A stretch of 64,000 nt of DNA from Marinobacter sp. CHS3-4. Its GTDB lineage: Bacteria; Pseudomonadota; Gammaproteobacteria; Pseudomonadales; Oleiphilaceae. Positions 58,033 through 64,000 of this stretch are shown here, one piece after another; the first letter of the stretch is position 1; each line of letters starts with the position of its first letter. The DNA lies in the NCBI RefSeq assembly GCF_030053415.1, contig NZ_JASGBJ010000002.1, positions 682,001 through 746,000 on the forward strand, read 5' to 3'. Below the pieces are notes generated by a model that had not been told where the DNA came from, searched no databases, and saw only the letters and a list, made by a program, of their open reading frames with translations. Both the position numbers and the translations under genes were made by a program.

Positions 58033-58884
58033 ATGAACCATCTCTTCGTAGACAATCTCACGGTGATTGATTTCGCCTACCTGGACCCTGCCCGGGGGCT
58101 GGTTGGTGAAAGCTGGATCGTGGACGTCGTCCTGGGCGGCGAGTTGGACGAACAAGGGATGGTGTTTGATTTCAGCAACGTAAAACGCACCATCAAACGC
58201 GTGATTGACGAGCGGGTTGACCACCGCCTGGTCATTCCTCGTGGCTATTCCGGCCTGAAATGGGACGAGAGTAACCCACAGGTGTTTCACTGGACGCTGA
58301 CTGACGGTACCGAGATCGTACATCGTTCGCCGGACGAGGCGGTCGTGTGGCTGTCTTCAGAACGCGTTCTCCCCTCTGCAGTCTCGGCTCTGCTTCAGCA
58401 GGAATTGCGGGCCGTCCTTCCAGGAAACGTCACGGACATCGACATTCGCCTTCGTGAAGATGTCATCGAAGGCGCCTATTACCATTACGTACACGGCCTT
58501 AAAAAGCATCTCGGCAACTGTCAGCGAATAGCTCACGGCCACCGCTCCCCCATCCGGATCGACCGCGCCGGCCACAGGGACCGTGACCTCGAGCACAAGT
58601 GGGCAAAGCTCTGGGAAGACATCTACGTGGGTTCCGAAGACGATGTCGCCCGTCGCTGGGTATCCGATGATGGTACCGCCTATGTCCACTTCGAATACGA
58701 AGCCAATCAGGGCGAGTTTTCTCTGACCCTGCCAGAAAAACGCGTCTACATGCTCAATTCCGACACAACCGTCGAGTTGATCGCGGCCCACATTGCCGAT
58801 CGTCTTAAGGACGAGTTCCCGGGTGATGACATTCTCGTCAAAGCCTACGAGGGCGTTGGCAAGGGGTCGATTGCCCAGCGTTAA
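58033..58884 (+). CDS. Tandem 6-carboxytetrahydropterin-synthase-like (QueD) protein
   Basis: 283 residues from the ATG at 58033, about twice the length of QueD. Each half resembles a T-fold pterin domain. The first half keeps MVFDFSNVKRTIKRVIDERVDHRLV, the QueD Asp-His block, but shows GES where the zinc HGH should be. The second half has the zinc/cysteine block HYVHGLKKHLGNCQRIAHGH and the C-terminal glutamate AYEGVGKGS, but lacks the Asp-His block. The active site thus seems shared between halves. A queuosine or other pterin role is plausible but unproven; no other que genes are nearby. Confidence 0.85.
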   Translation: MNHLFVDNLTVIDFAYLDPARGLVGESWIVDVVLGGELDEQGMVFDFSNVKRTIKRVIDERVDHRLVIPRGYSGLKWDESNPQVFHWTLTDGTEIVHRSPDEAVVWLSSERVLPSAVSALLQQELRAVLPGNVTDIDIRLREDVIEGAYYHYVHGLKKHLGNCQRIAHGHRSPIRIDRAGHRDRDLEHKWAKLWEDIYVGSEDDVARRWVSDDGTAYVHFEYEANQGEFSLTLPEKRVYMLNSDTTVELIAAHIADRLKDEFPGDDILVKAYEGVGKGSIAQR

Positions 58885-58908
58885 TCCCCGATGCTTTTAT
58901 GCAGGCAC

Positions 58909-58936
58909 AAAAAAACCGCCCGAAGGCGGTTTTTTT
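58909..58936. terminator. Bidirectional terminator between the QueD-like gene and tRNA-Glu
   Basis: Stem AAAACCGCC/GGCGGTTTT with a CGAA tetraloop and T-runs on both strands. It serves the QueD-like gene and the converging tRNA operon. Confidence 0.9.
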
Positions 58937-58972
58937 GATCGTTAACCGGTGGACTAAACCAGCTAACTGTAT

Positions 58973-59048
58973 TGGCGTCCCCTAGGGGGTTCGAACCCCT
59001 GTTGCCGCCGTGAAAGGGCGGAGTCCTAGGCCACTAGACGAAGGGGAC
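58973..59048 (-). tRNA. tRNA-Glu (anticodon TTC)
   Basis: 76 nt including an encoded CCA. The acceptor GTCCCCT pairs with AGGGGAC, the anticodon loop is CTTTCAC within CCGCC/GGCGG, and the T loop is TTCGAAC. It lies seven nt after tRNA-Ala in the same transcript and downstream of gltX, whose product charges it. Confidence 0.97.
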
Positions 59049-59055
59049 TAAAACT

Positions 59056-59131
59056 TGGTGGAGCCAGGCGGGATCGAACCGCCGACCTCAACACTGCCAG
59101 TGTTGCGCTCTCCCAGCTGAGCTATGGCCCC
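59056..59131 (-). tRNA. tRNA-Ala (anticodon GGC)
   Basis: 76 nt with encoded CCA. The acceptor GGGGCCA pairs with TGGCTCC, which contains the G3-U70 wobble that defines alanine identity. The anticodon loop is CTGGCAG and the T loop TTCGATC. Confidence 0.97.
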
Positions 59132-59144
59132 TCAACGGCTGCGT

Positions 59145-59173
59145 ATATTAAGGATCGCCCTATGGGAGGTCAA
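59145..59173 (-). promoter_or_regulatory. Promoter of the tRNA-Ala/tRNA-Glu operon
   Basis: On the minus strand TTGACC (59168-59173), a 17-nt spacer, then TAATAT (59145-59150), followed by a GC-rich discriminator typical of stringently controlled stable-RNA promoters. The start is expected about 7 nt before tRNA-Ala. Confidence 0.82.
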
Positions 59174-59196
59174 CCTTTTTCCCGTGATTTTTTTCA

Positions 59197-60681
59197 TTAT
59201 TCCTGCAACAACGCAACAAATTCTTTCTCGACCCGCTTGGTTTCCTTTTTCGAGAAACCTCCCAGTACTTCAAGAGCATGGCGGAGACGGGAACGCGTCA
59301 TGTCTGGCCCCAGGATCGCCATGGAGTCCATGACGGACCAGGAATTTGGTGTGCCTGCGATGGCCACAAATACCGAAAACATGAAATCACCCATTTTCAG
59401 CTCCATGGCCTTCGCCAGCGTTTTAATATCGGCAAAGATATTTTCCTTGCTCCAGTGGCGCTGGGCTTCCAGTTTCCAAAGGGTGAACTGCAATACCCGC
59501 TTCACCTGTCCCTCATCCAGTTTATTATGTGCAAAGTCTTCTGGTTTTAGAGGCAACATGCCGGAAAACATGAAAGAAGCCATAGGCGCTACATCGCTGA
59601 ACACTTCAGCCCTGCCCTTGATGTGAGGCACTAGGTCTTTCAAAGCCTGCTCGTTGAACCACCAATGGCGCATACGCTCGATAAACTGATCGTCAGTGAG
59701 CTCTTCCCGAATCCACTGCCCATTCAGCCAACGCAGCTTTTCAACATCGAAAACCGGTCCGCCAAGAGACACCCGCTGAATATCGAAATGCTCGACCATT
59801 TCGTCGAGAGTGAACTTTTCCCGCTCATCCGGCATGGACCAGCCCATGCGCCCAAGATAGTTGGTGACGGCTTCCGGCAGAAAGCCCATGCGCTCATAGA
59901 AATTGATACTGGTGGGATTCTTGCGCTTCGACAACTTGCTTTTGTCGGGGTTACGCAGCAGCGGCAGATGGCAAAGCACTGGCATATCCCAGCCAAAATA
60001 TTTGTACAGCAGCTGGTGCTTGGGCGCGGAATTGATCCACTCCTCGCCACGCAAAACGTGGGTAATCTTCATTTCATGATCATCAACCACGTTCGCCAGA
60101 TGATAGGTGGGCATGCCATCGGACTTCAGCAGAATCTGGCAATCCACCTGCGCCCAATCGATTTCAATGGTGCCCCTCAGCATGTCGTCTATTTCGCAGG
60201 TGCCATGTTCGGGCACCTTCATCCGGATCACGTAAGGTTCACCCGCTTCCAGGCGACGGTTTACTTCTTCCGGCGGCAGCTCTAGATCACCTTTGATGCC
60301 TGGATTCAGGCCTTGCGCCTTACGCTCCTCACGGATTGCATCCAGCTCTTCCGGTGTTCGGAAACAGTAAAAAGCATGCCCGTTGGTAACCAGGTCTTCG
60401 GCATACTGTCGATAAGAGTCTTTCCGCTCGGACTGTCGGTAGGGACCGTAGGGCCCACCCACATCGGGCCCTTCATCCCATTCGAGGCCCAACCAGCGCA
60501 GGGCATTCAGGATGTCCTTTTCGGATTCCTCAGTACTGCGGGCCTGATCCGTGTCTTCGATTCGCAGAATAAACTGGCCACCGTGCTGACGGGCAAAGCA
60601 TAGATTGAACAGGGCCACAAACGCCGTGCCGACATGGGGATCACCGGTAGGTGACGGTGCGATTCGAGTGCGTACTGTCAT
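59197..60681 (-). CDS. gltX: Glutamyl-tRNA synthetase
   Basis: Class I synthetase of 494 residues. The HIGH variant is [16 protein letters not shown], followed by [10 protein letters not shown], and the KMSKS variant [10 protein letters not shown]. The C-terminal anticodon-binding part is helical. It is the discriminating housekeeping type. tRNA-Ala and tRNA-Glu genes lie directly downstream on the same strand, as in Pseudomonas. A minus-strand TATAAT at 60741-60746 is a possible -10 box. Confidence 0.97.
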   Translation of the reverse strand: MTVRTRIAPSPTGDPHVGTAFVALFNLCFARQHGGQFILRIEDTDQARSTEESEKDILNALRWLGLEWDEGPDVGGPYGPYRQSERKDSYRQYAEDLVTNGHAFYCFRTPEELDAIREERKAQGLNPGIKGDLELPPEEVNRRLEAGEPYVIRMKVPEHGTCEIDDMLRGTIEIDWAQVDCQILLKSDGMPTYHLANVVDDHEMKITHVLRGEEWINSAPKHQLLYKYFGWDMPVLCHLPLLRNPDKSKLSKRKNPTSINFYERMGFLPEAVTNYLGRMGWSMPDEREKFTLDEMVEHFDIQRVSLGGPVFDVEKLRWLNGQWIREELTDDQFIERMRHWWFNEQALKDLVPHIKGRAEVFSDVAPMASFMFSGMLPLKPEDFAHNKLDEGQVKRVLQFTLWKLEAQRHWSKENIFADIKTLAKAMELKMGDFMFSVFVAIAGTPNSWSVMDSMAILGPDMTRSRLRHALEVLGGFSKKETKRVEKEFVALLQE

Positions 60682-60805
60682 GAAAACGTCCTGATAAATA
60701 GAAACGGTCGCCTGAAAAGGCCTTGGTTTGCAAGCGATGCATTATAACGATCACGAGCACGATTCGCATGGTTCGGAAATCACCGCGGCTTGGCCTCGCA
60801 TCGTG

Positions 60806-60826
60806 GTTGTTATATTATAACGTTTC
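60806..60826 (+). promoter_or_regulatory. Zur-box-like operator upstream of znuA
   Basis: The perfect palindrome GTTATATTATAAC (60809-60821) continues into GTTTC on the right, close to the gammaproteobacterial Zur box (GTTATANTATAAC core). It lies 26 nt before the znuA ATG and would overlap the promoter, allowing zinc-dependent repression. Confidence 0.7.
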
Positions 60827-60846
60827 ACAAATTACAGGACCCTACC

Positions 60847-61752
60847 ATGTCTTTTAGCCGACACGGCCACTTTTATCTCGCGACACTCTTGCTCTGGCTT
60901 GCATTACTCCCTGCGTCTTCTCTGGCAGCGTCTAAAGTTGTTGTGTCAATCAAACCTCTGGAACTGCTGGTTCGAGCCGTTGCGACCGATGACACCTCGG
61001 TTACAACGCTGGTCCCGCCCGGTGCCAACCCACATAAATACGCCATGAAACCCTCCGGACGACAGGCACTGGCAGAGGCAGACGCGGTTTTCTGGGTCGG
61101 ACCGGAACTGGAAAGCTTTTTGAGCAGGTTGCTGACCGGAAGTGAATTCGCAGATCGCTCACATGCGCTTGGTAACAATGATTCGACAGATGACAGTCAT
61201 GCTGAGCACAGCCACGATCATGATCATCATGGCCATGAGTCAGATACGGACCCCCATGTCTGGCTGGATCCCGAACTGGCAAGACAGATGGCACGGCAGA
61301 TCCACAGCGAACTTAGCAAGCTTCCCGGCGCAGACACGACAACTCTGAACGGCAATCTGGCAAGGTTCGAGCAGGCTCTTACCGAGACCGAGAGGACGAT
61401 ACAAAAGCAACTGGCGCCAGCGCGCGAATTGTCGCTGTTCACCTACCACAACGCGTTCAACCATTTTGCCGAACACTACAACCTGACCTTGTCTGGCGTG
61501 TTAACTCTGAATCCGGATCTGTCACCCGGAGCCAGGCATGTGGCTGAGATTCAGGAGCGACTTGGCGAAGTTCCCCGCCCCTGCCTGATGACGGAACAGC
61601 CATACAACCCGGACAGCTGGCACGCCATTGTCGGCGACATCAACGTTGCCTTCAGTGCCTGGGACCCACTGGGATCAGCCATTGAGCCCTCACCTGACGC
61701 CTATATCCAGTTTCAGAAATCTGTGGCACAGGCGGTATTGAACTGCCTTTGA
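60847..61752 (+). CDS. znuA: Zinc ABC transporter substrate-binding protein
   Basis: 301 residues from the ATG at 60847 with AGGA upstream. A signal peptide ends at SSLAAS. Cluster A-1 features follow: VPPGANPHKYAMKPS with a metal-binding histidine, then a His/Asp-rich loop (HSHDHDHHGHE), DPHVWLDPELA, and YHNAFNHFAEHYNL. The His-rich loop marks zinc rather than manganese proteins. znuB, znuC and zur are not adjacent, so the permease and ATPase must be encoded elsewhere. Confidence 0.93.
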   Translation: MSFSRHGHFYLATLLLWLALLPASSLAASKVVVSIKPLELLVRAVATDDTSVTTLVPPGANPHKYAMKPSGRQALAEADAVFWVGPELESFLSRLLTGSEFADRSHALGNNDSTDDSHAEHSHDHDHHGHESDTDPHVWLDPELARQMARQIHSELSKLPGADTTTLNGNLARFEQALTETERTIQKQLAPARELSLFTYHNAFNHFAEHYNLTLSGVLTLNPDLSPGARHVAEIQERLGEVPRPCLMTEQPYNPDSWHAIVGDINVAFSAWDPLGSAIEPSPDAYIQFQKSVAQAVLNCL

Positions 61753-61756
61753 TGGC

Positions 61757-62674
61757 TCATAAAAGGTAGGCGAGCATGATCGGGATGGTAACGATGGCCA
61801 GTAACGTCTGGCCACTGATGATGCCTGCCATCAACGCAGCATCCCCGCCAAGCTGGCGAGCCAGTATGTAGGAGGACGTGGCCGTCGGAAGTGTGGCCAG
61901 CAGAATGGCTGTGGGTGCCAGATTACTTGTAATTCCCAAGACAACCGTCAACCCGGCCGTCATCAGTGGAAAGGCCATCAGTTTGAGACCGGAGGACAAT
62001 AGAAAAGGCGCGGACATTCCCCGCAACCCTTTCAGCTGCAACCCTGCTCCTACCGTCATTAACCCCAGTGGTAATGCCAGGTCACTCAAGGGCTCCAGGA
62101 CACCTGCCACCAGCGGATGGAACCCAAGCTGCCAATACCCCCACAGAGCACCAGTAACGGAGCCCAGAATCAGGGGATTCGTAGCTATTGCTTTCAGCAC
62201 ACCCTGCCACTGCACACCAATGCCCTGGCTGACCGCCATTGAGAACATCAGGATGCACAGAAGATTGATCAGCGGAATCTTGATGGCAATGACGATCGCC
62301 ATTGCCGAAAGGCCGCCATCCCCCAGAAGCATACCGGCGGCAGCGATGGCGACAAAGGCGTTGAAGCGAATACTACCCTGGTACACCGACGAAAATACCG
62401 GCCCAGTCCAGCGAAACCACCATTGAAGTACCAGGACCGCCAGTGTCATGGCCACCAGCATTGAGACCGTCAGGGCAATCACATCTCCGTATACCGTGAC
62501 TGGAACCGACGCTTGACCCAGTTTGTAAATCAGCATGGCCGGAAACAGCAGGTAATAGGAAAAGCGTTCTGCCTGCATCCAAAAGCTGTCTCCTGGAAAT
62601 TGCATTCGCCTGAACAGGTAACCCAGAAGTATCAGCACGAAAACCGGAACGAGGGTCTGGGCCATCACCATCAT
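61757..62674 (-). CDS. AEC-family transporter
   Basis: 305 residues with about ten hydrophobic segments. LVPVFVLILLGYLFRR at the start and LPLGLMTVGAGLQL plus LPTATSSYILARQLGGDAALMAGI near the end are typical of the auxin-efflux-carrier/malonate-transporter family. The substrate is not predictable. It begins four nt after the SDR stop, so the two are cotranscribed. It is convergent with znuA. Confidence 0.88.
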   Translation of the reverse strand: MMVMAQTLVPVFVLILLGYLFRRMQFPGDSFWMQAERFSYYLLFPAMLIYKLGQASVPVTVYGDVIALTVSMLVAMTLAVLVLQWWFRWTGPVFSSVYQGSIRFNAFVAIAAAGMLLGDGGLSAMAIVIAIKIPLINLLCILMFSMAVSQGIGVQWQGVLKAIATNPLILGSVTGALWGYWQLGFHPLVAGVLEPLSDLALPLGLMTVGAGLQLKGLRGMSAPFLLSSGLKLMAFPLMTAGLTVVLGITSNLAPTAILLATLPTATSSYILARQLGGDAALMAGIISGQTLLAIVTIPIMLAYLL

Positions 62675-62678
62675 GGGT

Positions 62679-63446
62679 CTATCGCCACAGGCGTTTGATC
62701 ACGGCCCGAGTCAGGGCCGATGGCGCTGACTTGGCCAGCGGCCACATCGCTCTGAACTGGGCAGAAAGCGGACGGTGCAAGCGAGGATGATGCGCCTGTT
62801 CCCAAACCGCGGCGGCAACGTCCCTGGCATCAAGGTTCACGCCCATGCTGCTGAACAACGCAGACTGCCCTTCGTTGGACTTGACCATGCCAGTGCTAAC
62901 GAACGGCGGCATCAGGTCACCCACCTGAATATCATGCTCTTCCCACTCAATGCTCAACGCTTCGGTCATTGCCCTCACCGCGTGCTTGCTGGCCGAATAG
63001 GAGGCGAAGTCCGGAATGCCAAAAGCGGCGGAGGCAGAGCTCATGTTAATCACCTGAGCACCGGGCGTAGCCTTCAGATAGGGAAAGGCGGCGTGAAGCA
63101 CAGTAATCAAACCCGTGACATTGATATCCACGATCTGACGATGGGTGGCCATGGGAATGTCTTCAAATCGGCCCACCTTCAGGATTCCAGCGTTGTTGTG
63201 AAGCAGGCGGAGCTGGCCATCGGTCTTCCTGGCAAAATCATCCAGGCCCTGCTGTACCGAAACTTCGTCAACCACATCCATCACGTGCGTCGTACAGCGT
63301 TCTTCACCAAGTTCCGCGGCCAGTGCCTTCAGCGCTGCCTCGTCACGGTCCGCTGCACCCACAAACCACCCGTTAGCCGCAAACAAAAGCGCCGTTTCAC
63401 GACCAATACCGGCTCCCGCGCCGGTAATAAATACAGTGTCATGCAT
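62679..63446 (-). CDS. Short-chain dehydrogenase/reductase
   Basis: 255 residues. The NAD(P)-binding motif is TGAGAGIGRETA; Asp in GAADRDEAAL suggests NAD(H) preference. NNAG, the catalytic serine region INMSSASAAFG, and YSASK are present. The C-terminal extension (LSAQFRAMWPLAKSAPSALT) is basic and may be membrane-associated. The substrate is unknown. GAGGA precedes the ATG. It lies 12 nt after the EAL gene. Confidence 0.9.
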   Translation of the reverse strand: MHDTVFITGAGAGIGRETALLFAANGWFVGAADRDEAALKALAAELGEERCTTHVMDVVDEVSVQQGLDDFARKTDGQLRLLHNNAGILKVGRFEDIPMATHRQIVDINVTGLITVLHAAFPYLKATPGAQVINMSSASAAFGIPDFASYSASKHAVRAMTEALSIEWEEHDIQVGDLMPPFVSTGMVKSNEGQSALFSSMGVNLDARDVAAAVWEQAHHPRLHRPLSAQFRAMWPLAKSAPSALTRAVIKRLWR

Positions 63447-63458
63447 GGGTTACTGTCC

Positions 63459-64000
63459 TCAAGTATCCACCGGATTGGGGCGAGCCTCGGAGAAAGGCCG
63501 TTTGTTGTCGCTATCGTAATAAGCTCGAATCCAGTCCATTACACCCTGCTGAGGGATGGGCCGGGCAAGATGATAGCCCTGCGCTGTGTCACAACCCATG
63601 GCCGACAGCAGGTCGCAGATTGGTTGGGACTCTATACCTTCAGCCACCACTTCGTAACCCAGGTCGTGGCACATGTTGATGGTGGTGCGCACAATGGTTT
63701 CGTCACCCCGATTCGTGTCCATCTCCATCACAAAAGATCGGTCAATCTTGATCTCATGCACAGGAAGCTTGCGGATGTATGACAGAGACGAGTAGCCCGT
63801 TCCAAAGTCGTCAATGGACAGACGAATGCCTGATTCGTTGAGCAACCTCAGGCAATGCAGAGCCGCTTTGGGGTCGACCATGGTGGCGGTTTCTGTCACC
63901 TCCAGAATCAGCCTTCGGGCTTCAACCTGATTGCGCCCAAGCACCGAGAGCACCTGCTCCACAAAGCCAGCTTCACGCAAGTTCACTGCTGAAATATTGA
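63459..64000 (-). CDS. EAL-domain c-di-GMP phosphodiesterase (C-terminal part, cut by edge)
   Basis: The open frame runs through the right edge; 180 codons are visible. Conserved EAL residues are present: NISAVNL, EVTETATM, IDDFGTGYSSLSYI, KIDRSFV, VVAEGIES and AQGYHLARP. A GTG at 63986 falls inside the motif NISAVNL, so it is not the start. The N-terminal EAL signature itself and any sensor or GGDEF domain lie beyond the window. The C-terminal tail NKRPFSEARPNPVDT is disordered. It heads an apparent EAL-SDR-AEC gene run. Confidence 0.92.
   Translation of the reverse strand, partial: NISAVNLREAGFVEQVLSVLGRNQVEARRLILEVTETATMVDPKAALHCLRLLNESGIRLSIDDFGTGYSSLSYIRKLPVHEIKIDRSFVMEMDTNRGDETIVRTTINMCHDLGYEVVAEGIESQPICDLLSAMGCDTAQGYHLARPIPQQGVMDWIRAYYDSDNKRPFSEARPNPVDT

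Noticed and set aside
60738..60752. Second Zur-like half-site near the gltX start
   Set aside because: It is only a half palindrome and is better explained as a TATAAT -10 box for gltX.

Overview
The window is a contiguous piece of a gammaproteobacterial chromosome with moderate GC. It is most like Marinobacter or a close relative of the Pseudomonas/Marinobacter group. This rests on three things: the gene order rne / rluC-HAD phosphatase-sppA / maf / yceD-rpmF-plsX-fabD-fabG-acpP-fabF-pabC-mltG-tmk with no fabH, which is the Pseudomonas-type order; a pruR-putA-putP block; and gltX followed by tRNA-Ala and tRNA-Glu. It looks like ordinary core chromosome. I see no phage, IS element, CRISPR array or rRNA.

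Layout. 1-6740: malate synthase G (runs off the left edge), cysS and glnS on the minus strand, then divergent ppiB-lpxH. 6741-11357: an aapJQMP amino-acid ABC transporter whose first gene has a good sigma-54 promoter. 11357-17168: a lysozyme-like lipoprotein with a membrane partner, an SMR efflux pump, fpr, a PEP-CTERM protein, a LysR regulator and miaE. 17364-25830: acnB, then the proline catabolic block pruR-putA-putP. 25922-37474: the fatty-acid/peptidoglycan/ribosome cluster. 38119-44898: rne with a long structured leader, several small conserved genes, a PilZ protein and rraA. 44935-51208: divergent ppsA/ppsR and an M16C metallopeptidase. 51308-57321: four plus-strand envelope and signalling genes (2-TM protein, PEGA-MORN protein, membrane-anchored receiver, 7TM GGDEF-EAL). 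57276-64000: NTP transferase, tandem QueD-like protein, two tRNAs, gltX, znuA, AEC carrier, SDR and an EAL protein cut by the right edge.

Themes. Carbon routing is well represented: glyoxylate bypass (glcB), TCA (acnB), gluconeogenesis (ppsA with its switch ppsR), and amino-acid uptake and proline use. RNA metabolism is represented by rne, rraA, rnm, rluC, miaE and three class I tRNA synthetases. Cyclic-di-GMP signalling is represented by a PilZ protein, a GGDEF(degenerate)-EAL protein and a second EAL protein.

Most unusual signals. (1) A family of about 95-nt intergenic hairpins, three copies. Each has 25-nt arms whose sequence differs between copies while pairing is kept, around a conserved loop core containing GTGTCTGAGCGAAGCGAG; the wobble pairs all fit one transcribed strand. 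(2) The sigma-54 promoter and an upstream 11-bp inverted repeat at aapJ. (3) pabC, whose only well-placed start is ATT. (4) A canonical promoter so close to yceD that its transcript would be almost leaderless. (5) A response-regulator receiver tethered by a C-terminal membrane helix. (6) A tandem QueD-like protein whose active-site residues appear split between its two halves. No wholly new system is proven; the hairpin family is the best candidate for something undescribed.
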